From NCBI GenBank assembly GCA_022376515.1, contig WTXI01000046.1:124001-188000 (forward strand): DNA of 64,000 bases, given 5' to 3'. Source of the stretch: Lactifluus volemus (Eukaryota > Basidiomycota > Agaricomycetes > Russulales > Russulaceae). Positions 44,354-56,619 of this stretch are shown here, in pieces. The notes under the pieces were generated by a model. That model had not been told where the DNA came from and did no database searches. It saw only the letters and a list, made by a program, of their open reading frames with translations. Every line of letters begins with the position of its first letter. Position 1 is the stretch's first letter. Made by a program: the position numbers and the translations under genes.

Positions 44354-46101
44354 GCTTATCAATTCTCGGAATAGAATTTATTCGGAAAATATCCCCGCTC
44401 CGTTCGTTCAGCCTGTCTCTATCGACACCATTCCTGCAATACTAACCCCACTTTAACTTCCCATAGCCCGAGCTTTCCGATATTGGCAGATGGCGTATTC
44501 GAAGCTGAAGGAGAGAAGGCCAAATGTGGTGCTGTCCTTCCTCATCGAAAATTAGATGAACGACACCAGGAAGGTATGTCCCACGTGCCATAAGTGGAGT
44601 GTTGATTGACCTGGGCGTAGTAAGGAGTATCTCTCGGTATGCGGAAATTGAAAGGCTCCCCAATGAGGTTATCAGGGAAATATTCATCTTCGACCGATTC
44701 ATTTCCTCACAAGACGATTGGCTCTCAGAGCAGCCGTGGAAATGGCAGAGGCTCGCGCACGTGTGTCGAAGATGGCGACATATTATCTTCGATTCACCCC
44801 GCTCCCTTAACCTGCAGCTCTTCTGCACCTATGGGACCCCTGTGAAGAATAATTTAGACTGTTGGCCACCATTGCCTATTGTCATGCAATATCATTTGGG
44901 CTTCTGGGAAATTTACTCCCCAAATCACATGACCGAGGATGAAGACGACATAATGGCGGCGCTCCAGAATTCGGATCGCATATGCAAAATAGAGCTAAAT
45001 GTGACAACTCGACTATTGGAAAAATTAACCACGCTACCACAGAAGCCATTTCCCATGCTAGAACACCTCGAACTGAAGACAGAGTCCGATAATGGGCTTA
45101 TCCTTCCAAATGAATCTTTCGTAGGGCCATTCCCGAACCTACATGTCCTCAATCTGGCCAAGATTGCATTTCCGGCGCTCCAACGGGTTCTACCGTTGGC
45201 CAGGGACCTTGTTGAGCTTCATCTTGAAGCACTACCGAGTAGTGGGTATATCACACCAGCGGCTCTCCTCACTTTCCTGCCCGTAATGACTCGCCTCGAA
45301 ATACTCTATCTTGATTTCCATTCCCCAATTTCTCGACCCATCTCAGGAAGATACCGCCGTGCACCTCAAGGCCGCGTGGTCCTCCTCGCTCTGGAATGGT
45401 TCACATTCCGCGGAGTTAGCGAAGATTTGGAGTGCCTTTCATCCGGGATCGATGCCCCTGGCATCATGTACATCAATGTAACATTCTTCAATCAGGCTAC
45501 CATTTTCGATACCTCCCAGTTTCTCCGGTTCATTTCTCGCACACAAACGCAAAGGTCACATGATACGGCAAAGCTATATTGTTCAGAGAGCATAATTTCC
45601 ATGACCCTTACTCAACGAGGAGGGCCGCCTCAAATGAGTTTGAATGTCCTATGTACGCCGCTAGATTGGCAACTGTCCTGTATGGCAGAGATCTTCGCGG
45701 AGCTTTATCCTATCGTCCATGATGTGCGAAACTTTCACATCGATGAAATTCCAAGCGACTCGGAGCACGATGATATGAACCCTTCTCCATTTTTGGAGCT
45801 TTTCCGCCCTTTCACAAATGTAGAGGAGCTTCTTTTGCCTCAGCACGTCGCATCGCACGTCAGGTATATCTTGGAACGGGAAGGGCTGCTACCAAATGCG
45901 CGTGTGACGGTAACCCCGAAACGACGACGCCGGAGGAGCCCAATATATACGTCATCGGAGGAGGAGCATTTACCCAAGTCACCAAAGGCAACCCGGCAGC
46001 GACGACGGAGGAGCCCAATATATACGTCATCTGATGAGGAGCCAGTCACCCACTCGCAGATTGTCATTCCCCATCGAGTCGTCAGTACCATCTCTCCCTG
46101 A
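44304..46101 (+). CDS. F-box protein with duplicated basic/acidic tail motif (FB9)
   Basis: Exons 44304-44317 (or the duplicate 44164-44177), 44467-44573 and 44621-46101, 533 aa. F-box 'IERLPNEVIREIFIFDRFIS' with 'LAHVCRRWRHIIFDSPRSL', then the family body ('SSGYITPAALLTFLPVMTRL', 'YINVTFFNQATIFDTSQ'). The tail is unlike the others: 'KRRRRRSPIYTSSEEE' and, 22 residues on, 'RRRRSPIYTSSDEE'. The basic runs could act as nuclear localisation signals and the following S/E clusters resemble casein kinase 2 sites (inference). The tail then runs in a different frame from that used by FB11, stopping at 'VVSTISP'. Confidence 0.86.
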
Positions 46102-47224
46102 CTTGGCGTTACGTTCTCCGACTCACTCGCCGTCTCCCCAGTTGTAAGGTCTGAGTGACCGCTTCTCTAGCAACTACTCGTTTTCGTCTCTCTTCACTCG
46201 TGCAGCCCACTTTATCACACAACTCTCTACCCCTTGCTCTACTACCTTGGATTTGTTTGCGGATAATCTGCACCCTCAGCGCGGCCGCAAGCTACTACCC
46301 TCGTAACCCTTTCCCGGTTTCATACCCCACGACCACGCCTCGCGCCCGTTCCTAGATGCGCCGCCACGTGCGTCGTTCACTTCGACCAAAGTTCCAATCC
46401 TGCCACTTGACCTGTGTCTCGAATTCCTTAATACTGTAGTCCCAACCTCCCTTCTTTTGTTCCTCCATTATTATGAATTCTTCTGCATCGTCTTCCGGTC
46501 TCGAACTGTACCATGTCACTGTACGGATTGCTCTTGTTTTACTTACCATACCTTTCTCTTCAGCTCCCATCTTCGTTCCGATCCTCTCTTTGTCCTGTTA
46601 CCCTTTGCGCAGGGATCGTTCCCTTCCATCTAAACCATCTGATTGCGTGCTTCTCGCTCGCGATACTTCAAGTTGTGTTGGATTCACATACTCACCCTCA
46701 TGTCTATACTAATGTCTCTACATCACCCGTTGTCAAATATCCTGATATCGCCTTTCACCGCCCATGAACACACTGGATCGAAGTCGCGGATGATTATGTG
46801 TTCTCCAGTCCTTTCCTTGATCAAGAGCGGGAAGCCGCCTGGCCAACGGGGAACGAGTCCGTGTTGTCCAAAAAGTGAGGGGTGGGAGCCCTGTGTCTCA
46901 CGAGTACTTTTGCCTCCGCGAAGGACTCGACCAACCTGAGAGGGTCATGCGATGGAACAAACTTAGGCCGTATAGAACTGTACTAGAACGTACAGTATCG
47001 CCTGCCGGAGAGCTGACAGGACAAACTCGGGGTGCGTTTCCAAGTGTGGCGGTCTTTGGATAGTAGGAGGATTACTTGGGGGAAATAGGTATTGGGTGGG
47101 CCGCTGTGGCACAGCCAGGTTGTCGTCTTTCATGTCTCTCGGGGTATCCACAGTGGACTTTGCTTTCTTTGGATGGGTGTGTATTGAGGATACTACTTAG
47201 GGTCCATACAGACAGACGTCAACT
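46102..47224. repeat. array spacer after FB9
   Basis: Spacer unit as after FB4, with small deletions near 46,920. No conserved open frame. Confidence 0.7.
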
Positions 47225-49220
47225 AGGATATGAAAACATCCACCATAACTTGACAAACCCAGACGCACGTGGAATGCAGCAGCTGCCCATGAGGTAACCG
47301 AAATGCATCCAGAGACAAGGATGATGTCTTCCGTGTGCTCTCAGTTCAGATACTTCTCTTGTGCAAATGCGAACGATCTCGGATGTAGATTTCTTTTCTT
47401 TCTTTCTTTTGTTTTTTTTTTTTTTTTTTAAAAAATCAGTATTTTTATCCCGCAACATGTACCTATGACAAAGACGCGGTCCCCGGGGTACAGGATTGGA
47501 TCAGGCGGCGGAGGGTGCCTAAAGTTAATGGACGGAGGGATGGCTGTTGGGGGAGGGGCAGGCGAAGTAGACAAGAATGAACTATCTATGTGGCAAAGCT
47601 GTATGTAGGAGGGCTCAGAGGAGGCCCGGGTTCCAGGTCTGTCTCGGAGCCATGCAAGCACGTGTCCTTTTGAGGAAAAGGGCCATTGCCGCACCACCCT
47701 GGGCTGTGCCTAGGAGGACGGGGACGGAGGATTCGCGGTCGATCGGACGTAAGATTACTTGGCGGGCGTTGAAGGAGAGAGTGTACTGCGAGATGACGTG
47801 GTCTACGGTCTGGAGGGGCGCTCCGCGTGGACAGGAGACGGGCTGGCCGGGGTGGAAGTGTGCTGCGTACGAGCCGATGAATGCATGGCCGGTGATGAAT
47901 CTAACGAGCGTGGAGAAGACTGCGCGGTCGCAGCCTTTCGCACCTTGAATGACGGGGTGTGGTGGGGCCTATGTTACGGTAATACTGAGGTGCCTGTGGA
48001 GTGAGAGGTGATTCTCAGACATTTGTTTGAAGGAGAGGGAGAAGGGTTGGCCTGGGTGTAGCCGAGGCTTAAGGATGGCCTCTATTGTCGAGGCGTTCGA
48101 TGTGAGGAAAAGGACGTTGCGGGGAGGCCCGAGAGGATGGTTTGAGTGAGAGAGATGCCCGTATCAAGGGCCAAGAGGTCGGCGTCGAAGAAGGAGACGG
48201 TCTCTCGCAGAGCACGTTCGGTGTGTCGAGCTTCTTTGCCTTCGGTGTAGACCACCGCGGCCGCGATGGTGATTGGCGTGTCGTCATCCCTGTGAGGGTA
48301 CCACGGCAGAAGATTACTAGTTGTATGGGTGGGTTGGAGAAGGCTTCGTTTTGAGAGCGGCGGAGTACGTTTTCCATTCTTCACCATGTTGGACTTTCGT
48401 CTCTCAGGTGCCCCAGTTGATAAGGTTCCAGACGGGCGGCGTGGGTGCGCAGTCGAGGGCCGTGTGTGGGAACACGAGCTGGGCCATGGTCGTGAGACGG
48501 GGGCAGGTAGGGCGGTTGCGAGGGGGTGAGCATGGGAGAGAAAGGTCCGCCGGGAGATGGGAGGGCCACCCTTCGCCTAAGCGTTTGCTCTTTCGGGGGG
48601 GGGGGGGGGGGGGTTGTAGAGTCTAAGGGCAGAATTTTTGATCAGCAATTTAATGCGGAGGTCAACAGGAAGGATGGCCATTAGTTGGTGTAATGGCTCC
48701 CGTGGGGCAGTCCTGAAGGCCCCCGAGATGATACGGATACCTTAAATTTGGGCAGTTTGTAGTTGCTTGGTGAGCCCAATTGGATGTAGATTTCGAAACG
48801 CCTCTGTACGAATAGAGCCTGTGCGCTGGCCACCATAGGGAAGGTACAAAAATGCACTCAACCTCTTCCTGCATCCACATTTGACGGTCGTATCGCTTAA
48901 GAGATGTGCAACTGATAAGGCAGCGATGGGTGCTGAGGGAGAAATATTACTCACTCTGTAAGGGAAAGGTCCTGGCGTGGTCACATAACGGGAACAATAG
49001 GTTTCTTTGCCAAATATTGATGTATGAATATCTTGAAATGGATCATCGTTCACTTTCATATGGTCGTAAAGCTCTAGTTTAACAAGTTTGAGATCGAAAG
49101 GAAATTCACACAAAGGAAGCATGTTGAACATGCGTATAAAGTACCTCTCCATCTCGAATGTAACCAATGTCGCCGATTGATATGTGATGATAGAGCTGAC
49201 CGGGATCTGGCTCACAGTAT
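47225..49220 (-). pseudogene. family X copy X7, split by a LINE
   Basis: Counterpart of X2: 3' remnant 47,225-47,392, LINE L5, 5' remnant 48,782-49,220 ('EPDPGQLYHHISI', 'EFPFDLKLVKLELYDHMKVN', 'DPFQDIHTSIFGKETYCSRY'). The start of the gene is deleted. Not functional. Confidence 0.8.
47393..48781 (-). mobile_element. 5'-truncated LINE, copy L5
   Basis: Counterpart of L1 with a perfect 12-bp duplication GGATGTAGATTT (47,381 and 48,782) and a clear A-tail, seen as the T-rich run 47,393-47,430. RNase H and Cys/His remnants on the minus strand. About 230 bp are missing near 47,955 relative to L1. A run of about 19 G lies near 48,595. Confidence 0.82.
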
Positions 49221-49323
49221 AATCGGATGAAGTTGAACTCGAAGGTTTTGGCAGTGGAAGAGGAGAAGCTAACCGAGGTAGACGAAGCGGAAGCTAACTG
49301 CCGTGGGCCGGCATACCCCATCC

Positions 49324-50024
49324 ATGACTGCTCACCAGTGCGTCTATCCACCTCACTACTGTACTGTAGTTGGTAAACGTAACTTCTCAACTCACGGAAT
49401 AGACTTTATTCGGAAACGACCCCCGCTCCGTTCGTCCCGCCTCTCCCTATCGACATGATTCCTGCAATACTAACCCCCACCTTAGCTTGCCATAGCCAGA
49501 GCTTTCCGATATCCGAATCGGCAGATGGCTCAGTGCAAGATGATATAAACCCTTCTCCATTGTTTGAGCTTTTCCGCCCTTTCACAAATGTAGAGGACCT
49601 TTTTTTGCCTCAGCACCTCTCATCGCACGTGATATATATCTTGGAACAGGAAGGGATCCGAGTCCTGCCAAATGCACGTGTGACGCTAGGCGAGTCTTGG
49701 CCGCCGAGAAAACGCACCCTCCCCTTACATCTCGCGCCGCGGCTGGCCCGTGGCCCAATCTCTGCCGACAAGCTACATGTTGTGTGGGACGTCTCAAAAT
49801 CTCCATCCTCGGCAATGGGCATCTCAGGCAAGGACGTCCTTGTGGATATGAGCGAAATTTTCTCGTCCGATGTGACCGCGGTGTTTCCCGAGACGGACGA
49901 GATCGTCATCGTTTTTAACACTGCCCTCGCACAGGACCTGATGCAGCCCATCGACAACTTGAAGAGGCACAAGGTATCGAGACCGTATGGTTCGCGTTCG
50001 CACAAGAGAAGCATCAGGATGTAG
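49324..50024 (+). pseudogene. F-box/DUF6699 remnant with internal deletion, frame open (FB10)
   Basis: Counterpart of FB5. Exon 1 is 49324-49337 and the fused exon is 49496-50024. Here the deletion junction 'FPISESADGSVQDDINPS' is in frame, so a 180-aa protein is possible. It would contain the family C-terminal piece ('LFELFRPFTNVEDLFLPQH') and half a DUF6699 domain ('DKLHVVWDVSKSPSSA', 'VTAVFPETDEIVIV'), but no F-box. The last 18 residues come from the inverted X fragment. Called a pseudogene because both domains are incomplete, but expression cannot be excluded. Confidence 0.7.
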
Positions 50025-50863
50025 AGCACATGGAATACATCATTCTCGTCTCTGGATGCACTTTGGCACTTTGGTTACCTCACGAGCAGCTGCTGTATTC
50101 CACGATGACTCCCTGGAAGTGACTCACGGAAGAGTTCTCGGAGATCCAAAACACTTGAGAACGGGGGACTTAAGTTTGCAACGACGGCAGGGGTAGCCCC
50201 CATCAACTTGAAACTGGTGTTCAAGCCATAGGCTTGAACTTCAGCTTGTCTAGTTTAAAGGCCAAGTCAGTTTTCCTCATGTCAGTTGGAAAGATCTTTA
50301 ACTCAGACTGTCTCCAAGCAAATACATGTTTCTCGACATAACATACAAGTTGCTACTGTAATCTCATGTACTTCTCTACTCTCTTACAGTTCACTGGATT
50401 CTTCCAACACCTGTGCCTTGGCCCCTTGCAGAGCATGGGTCAACGCTAGTACAGTACAACAAAACCCAATCACGGATGGACGCGTAGAGAGTAACCAAGC
50501 AGCATGATGATAACCTATCAACGTACGATTCCACCCTTTTTTAGCAACGACGGACGAACGCCAGACGACATATATGAGACGCAGGGTATTTCGAGCCCAA
50601 AGAGAAACATTGATGATTTATCGCGCACGAGAAGAAGATGGCATCAAATTGAGGCGTAGGCTCCAGGTGCCATTCGCGGCCCAAACGTCCCACATCCCCC
50701 ACCAAGCGGTGCGATCATCCAAGCAGTCGACGCGTTTCACACCTTGTCGCCTGATGATATCCGAGAGACCGGACGCGCGCAAGCACCGACGGTGGTACGC
50801 CTCGAGCAACCCGTGAAAGTCATCTTCCGACCGACTCTTGATAAAGCCAACCTCGTCAAGCGA
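49981..50863 (-). pseudogene. inverted block: DUF6699 C-terminus and X fragment (copy B)
   Basis: Counterpart of 25,683-26,585. Minus strand 50,863-50,590 encodes 'EAYHRRCLRA', 'GVKRVDCLDDRTAWWGM' and 'NGTWSLRLNL'. Plus strand 49,981-50,125 is X sequence. The junction with the preceding FB10 sequence is the same as in copy A, so the inversion predates the block duplication. Confidence 0.75.
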
Positions 50864-50913
50864 TCTTTTGCTGGTTCTCTTTCAGAATTTCTCCCCAACT
50901 TCCCTAACCAAAA

Positions 50914-52848
50914 ATGTCACCGTCACCTCGTTGTCGGATCTTCATCTTTGATTTGGGCGATGTCCTTTTCTCCTGGTCCCCGGTAACCTCGACCTCCATA
51001 TCCCCCCAAACTCTCAAGGCTATCCTCTCTTCCACAGTCTGGCGACAGTACGAATGTGGAAGATTTTCGGAGGACGAATGTTACCGCCTCGTTGCAGAGA
51101 AATTCTCTCTTGATCCTGTTGAAGTTCGCCAAGCCATTTTGGATGCAAGGAACAGTCTTCAGCCTGATGACGAATTTCTCCGCTTCGTGTACGAGCTACA
51201 AGAGGAAGAGCAAGGCAGATTACGCATCTTTGCCATGTCAAATATATCCGCACCCGATTACGCGGTGGCACGTTGCAAGCCTGCGAAGTGGGAGATCTTC
51301 GAGCGTGTATTTACCTCCGCCGGTGTTGGGATGCGGAAGCCGGACCTCCGCTTCTTCAAATATGTGCTGGACGAGATCAAGGCCGAGCCGTCATCGGTCG
51401 TGTTCGTCGATGACAGGTCGGAGAACGTCCTCGCTGCCCGGTCACTCGGCATAAACGGGATCATCTTCGACGACGCTAATCACGTACGGCAGGCGCTTCG
51501 ATATTTAGTCTGTAATCCTGTGAGCCGCGGACTTGCGTTCTTAGAACTCCGAGCTGGTTGCTTGGAATCGGAGACTGATTTAGGCCAGCAAGTTCCCGAG
51601 AACTATGCACAATTACTCATTTTGGAAGCTACGAGTAACAGGTAAAGCTCATTTGCTTCTGCTCGTCCCGTTGGTCGTTTGACTAACTACGGTTTCCTTT
51701 AGGAACCTTGTTGATTATGTGCATCACCCTCACACCTGGAACTTTTTCAAAGGTATCTAAGCGCTCGTGGCGTTCATGTAACTTACCACAGATATCTGTC
51801 TGACAAACAAAGTTTTTCTTCGATAGGGAATCCTATTTTCACAACAAACACGTTTCCGGCAGATATGGATACTACCTCCATCGGTCTAATGGTCACCCAT
51901 CCTGATGGTGATCATGTGGTTCACTCAGTGATGGACGAGATGCTCCAATACACAACCGAGGATGGAATCACTACGGTAAAACCCCCTTGCCCGATGTTCA
52001 TACTGCCACTAAACCGAATTTACCAGACCTACTTTGACTCTGAGCGTCAGCGGATTGACCCGGTCGTCGCGCTCAACGTTCTGACCCTCTTCTATTCCCG
52101 CGGTCGCGGGGAAGAGCTTTCAAAGACCCTCGAATGGGTGCTAGGTATTCTTGAACATAGGGCGTACCTTGATGGCACGCGCTACTACGAGACAGCCGAG
52201 TCCTTTCTCTTCTTTGCATCACGGCTTTTGCGCAACACAGAAGATGCGTTTCTACACTCGAGGCTCGCTCCTCTCCTGCGTGAGCGCATCCTCGAGCGTG
52301 CAGGAGTCCCCGGTGATGCACTGGCACTCTCTATGCGTGTGTTAGCAGGTGCAGTGGTGGGGCTGCGCATGGAGCGAGACCTTGCGGCTCTGCTGCCTCT
52401 TCAGTGCGAGGACGGCGGGTGGGAACCTTCCTGGATATACAAGTATGGCTCCTCTGGCGTCAAGATCGGCAACCGGGGATTGACTACAGCACTCGCGCTC
52501 AAGGCGATTACGGTGCTGGATGAAACGCGGCTGCAGCCAGGGTCAAGGATCCCTTCTGATTTCCCTACGCCCCAATCACAAGCGCAGTCAGAGCCACGGC
52601 CGAGAACCAGCACGTTGACACCCAACTCACGTGTTTCCAGAGGGATCTCCTCAATACCCCTTCCGTCACCTTCACCTTCGCCTACTCTTCCGTCGCCAAA
52701 GCGGGTTATGAGGGAAAGGTGTTTCTCCGCTAGCTCCATCGCCAAGGGCGTATATGCGTATCTCTTTCCGGACTCCGAGCGCGCTCACAGCTCCTGGATT
52801 TTCCGGAACTCGAGCCTCGGCGCTCATATATCGACGTGCAACGCGTAA
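50914..52848 (+). CDS. HAD domain/class II terpene cyclase (drimane-type sesquiterpene synthase-like), copy B
   Basis: Exons 50914-51641, 51703-51752 and 51827-52848, 599 aa, identical exon lengths to copy A. All key motifs are kept: 'FDLGDVLF', 'FAMSN', 'MRKPDLRFF', 'FVDDRSEN', DxDTT in 'FPADMDTTS', 'CEDGGWEPSW'. Differences from copy A are scattered, for example F for L in motif I context, G to V, R to K and R to C in the HAD part, and E to A and K to T in the cyclase part. None falls in a motif. Both copies appear competent, so gene dosage or a shift in product are both possible (inference). Confidence 0.82.
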
Positions 52849-53184
52849 TCTATCGTCGTTTGGCAAAAGAGTCACAAAACCTATTTCCCTCTCCTCTTAA
52901 CGCAGATGTTTGAGTGTCGCCATTACAATAAGCTTCCTCCCCTCCCCTAGTGATGCTCATGAGTACGTTGTAAAAGTTAGTTTCCTGATTTATATTTACT
53001 ACTTAACTGTTGACATGTGGACAAACTATATCATAGTAGTGCGAGGATTACTTTGGAGAAATAAGTATCGTGTGGGCTGTGGCACAGCCAGGTTGTCGTG
53101 AGCCATGTCACTCGGGGGAGTACACAGGGGGTTTTGCTTTCTTTGGATGAGTGTGCATCTAGGATACTACTTAGGATCCCGTCA
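52849..53184. other. end of cyclase cassette and resumed spacer (copy B)
   Basis: As at 28,570-28,904: cyclase 3' flank to about 53,040, then the common spacer tail. A short deletion relative to copy A lies near 53,118. Confidence 0.6.
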
Positions 53185-53845
53185 AACTAGGATATGAAAA
53201 CGTCCACCATAACGTGACAAACCGAGACGAACGTGAAATGCAGCAGCTGCCCATGAGGTGGCCAAAGAGCATCCAGAGACAAGAGTGATGTCTTCCATGT
53301 GCTCTACATCCTGATGCTTCTCTTGTGCGAACGCGAACCATATAATATCGGATGTAGACTTCGACTGGTTTTGTACGAATAGCGTCTGTGTGCTAGCCAC
53401 CACAGGGAAGGTCCAAAAATGCACCCAATCTCTTGCATGCATACTTGACGGTCGTATCGCTTAAGAGACGTGCAGCTGATAAAGCAGTGATGGATGCTGA
53501 AGGAGAAATATCACTCACTCTGCGTAGGGGGGAGGTCCACGTGTGGTCACATAACGCGAATAATAGGTTTCTGTGCCAAATATTGATGTACGAGTATTCT
53601 GAAATGGATCATCGTTCACTTTCATATGGTCGTAAAGCTCTGGTTTAACAGGTTTGAGATCTAAAAGAAACTCACACGAAGGAAGCACGTTGGACATGCG
53701 AATAAAGTACCCATCTCGAATGTAACCAACATCGCCGCTCGATATGTGTCATAGAGCTGACCGGGATCTGGCTCCCATAAAAGCATGGCCGAGACAGAGG
53801 GAAGAGAGATGCTGGTTATAAACAAGATGATGCGACAATGGCATA
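53185..53845 (-). pseudogene. family X copy X8
   Basis: Counterpart of X3, without a LINE: 'FAFAQEKHQDVEHMEDITLV', '..NDDPFQNTRTSIFGTETY', and an N-terminus near 53,840 that has lost its frame. Broken. Confidence 0.75.
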
Positions 53846-54030
53846 GTGGGGTGTAGTTGAACTCGAAGATTGTGGCAGGGGAAGAGAATTGCTGAGGAGA
53901 AGCTAACCCCGGTGGAAGAAGCGGAAGCAAACTGCCGACGTAGGCGCGCTGGACTAGTCCCGAATTATTAGGCCGGGCCCTAGAAAGCCTGCATACAACG
54001 CGTAGTCCCCCTGCGCCGGCATACCCCATC

Positions 54031-55813
54031 ATGACCGCACACCAGTGCGTCTATCCACCTCACTAGTTGGCAAACGTAACTTATCAATTCTCGGAATAGG
54101 CATTATTCGGAAACGATCCCTGCTCCGTTCGTCCCGCCTCTCCCTATCGACATGATTCCTGCAATACCAACCCCACTTTAACTTGCCATAGCCCGAGCTT
54201 TCCGATACCGGTAGATGGCCTATTCGGAGCTGAGGGGGAAGGGGCCAAATGCGGTGCTGTCCCTCATGGAGAATTAGATGAACGACACCAGGAAGGTATG
54301 TCGGTATGTCCCACGTGCCATAAGTGGAGTGTTGATTGACCTGGGCGTAGTAAGGAGTATCTCTCGGCATGCGGAAATTGAAAGGCTCCCCAACGAGCTT
54401 CTCAGGGAAATATTCATCTTCGACCGACCCATTTCCACTTCCCTTGTACGAGATCGCTGGCTCCAGCCATGGAAATGGCAGAGGCTTGCGCACGTGTGTC
54501 GAAGATGGCGACATATTATCTTCGATTCACCCCGCTCCCTTAACCTGCAGCTCTTCTGCACCTATGGGACCCCTGTGAAGAAAAATTTAAACTGTTGGCC
54601 ACCATTGCCTATTGTCATGCGATATCGTTTGACCTTCAAAGAACATGGCTCCCTAAACCCTAAGACCGGGGATGAAGGCGGCATAATGGCGGCGCTCCAG
54701 AATTCGGATCGCATATGCAAAATACAGCTAAATGTGACAACTCTACTATTGGAAAAGTTAGCCACACTACCACAGAAGCCATTTCCCGCGCTAGAACACC
54801 TTGAGCTGGCCGCAGACACTGACAATGGGGTTATCCTTCCAAATGAATCTTTCATAGGACCATTCCCGAAGCTCCGTATCCTCCATGTGGCCAGGATTGC
54901 ATTTCCAGCGCTCCAACGGGTTCTACCGTTGGCCCGAGATCTTGTTGAGCTTCGTTTCGACGCACTACCGAATAGTGGGTATGTCTCGCCAGCAGCGCTC
55001 CTTGCTTTCCTTCCCGTAATGGCTCGCCTCGAAATACTCCACCTTTATTTCCTTTCCCCAATTTCTCGACCCATCTCAGGAAGAGACGGCCTTGCACCTC
55101 AAGGCCGCGCGGTCCTCCTCTCCCTGAAATACTTTTCATTCCACGGTGTTAGCGAAGATTTGGAATGCCTTGTATCCGGGATCGACGCCCCTGGCATCTC
55201 GCACATCGATGTAATGCTCCTCAACCAGGCTACCATTTTTGATACCTCCCAGTTTCTCCAATTCATTTCTCGTGCACATACGCAAAGGTTGTATGATACA
55301 GCAACACTGTATTATGCACAGGACTATATTTCGATGAACCTTGATCAACAAGATGGGCTGCCTATTTTGACGGTGAGCGTCCTATGTAGGCGGCTAGATT
55401 GGCAACTGTCCTGTATGGCAGAGATCTTCGCCGGGCTTTCTCCTATCTTCCGTGATGTGAAAAGATTTCACTTCAACACAATTCAAGGCAACTCAGAGCA
55501 AGATTATGTGGACCATGACCCTTCTCTATTGTTGGAGCTTTTCCACCCTTTCACAAATGTAGAGGAGATCACTTTGCCCCACTATATCGCATCGCACGTC
55601 GGGTATAAGTTGGAACGGGAGGAGAATGCGCGTGTGACGGGTGTCGCCCAAACATCATTTATACGAGTCGGGTCGACATCGGGGTCTTACTCCGTATCGT
55701 TCAGGCGGTCATCCCAGGCCACCCCCAGCAAGTCATCGATACCATCTCTCCCTGACTTGGCGTTACGTTCGCCAACTCAGTCGCCGTCTCCCGGGCCCCA
55801 CTGGCAATTGTAA
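54031..55813 (+). CDS. F-box protein (FB11)
   Basis: Exons 54031-54044, 54192-54295 and 54351-55813, 526 aa. The second intron carries an extra GGTATGTC repeat at its start. F-box 'IERLPNELLREIFIFDRPIS', 'LAHVCRRWRHIIFDSPRSL'. Body blocks 'NSGYVSPAALLAFLPVMARL', 'HIDVMLLNQATIFDTSQ', 'LSPIFRDVKRFHFNTIQGN'. It has the complete Ser/Pro tail ('PSKSSIPSLPDLALRSPTQS', ending 'GPHWQL') that FB6 has lost. Intact. Paired with FB6 by the block duplication. Confidence 0.87.
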
Positions 55814-56619
55814 TGTCTGAATGACCGCTTCTCTAGGAACCACTCGTTTTCGCGTGTCTTCACTCGTACAGCCCACTTTTCCTCTCAACCCTCCACCCCT
55901 TGCTCTACTACCTTGGGTTTGCTTGCGGCAAATCTCCACCCTCAGCGCGACGACACGCCACTATCTTCGTACCCCATTCCCAGTTTCATCCCCCACGACC
56001 GTTCCTTGCGCCCGTTCCTTGATGCGCTGCCAGGTGCGGCGTTCACTTCGCCCAAAGTTCCAATCCTGCTACTTGACTTTGTGTCTCTATTTCCTTAATA
56101 GTTCTAACATCCCTTCTCCATTGTTATGAAACCTTCTGCATCTTCTCCCTTTGTCTTCCGGTCTCGAACTGCAAGACGTGACTGTACGGATTGCTCTTGT
56201 TTTACTTACCATACCTTTCTCTTCAGCTTCCATCTCTGTTCCGTTCCTCTCTTTGTACTATTACCCTTTGCGCAGGGATCGTTCACTTCCATATAAACCA
56301 TCTGATTGTGTGCTCCTCTCTCGCGATACTTCAAGTTGTGTTAGATTCACATACTCACCCTCATGTCTATACCAACGTCTCTGCATCACCCGTTGCCAAA
56401 TATCCTGATATCGCCTTACACCGCCCGTGAGCACACTGGATCGAAGTCACGGATGATTATATGTTCTCCAGTCCTTTCCTTGATCAGGAGTGGGAAGCCA
56501 CCTGGCCAACGGGGAACAAGTCCATGTTGTCCAACAAGTCAAGGGTGGAAGCCCTGTGTCCCACGAGTACTTTTGGTTGCCTCAACGGGGGATGCACTCG
56601 TATAGCAACGGCGGAGGTG
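55814..56619. repeat. array spacer after FB11 (shortened)
   Basis: Spacer unit as after FB4. The second half is deleted at about 56,605, joining spacer to X9. The deletion removes the place where copy A has the solo LTR, so it is not known whether copy B ever had it. Confidence 0.65.
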
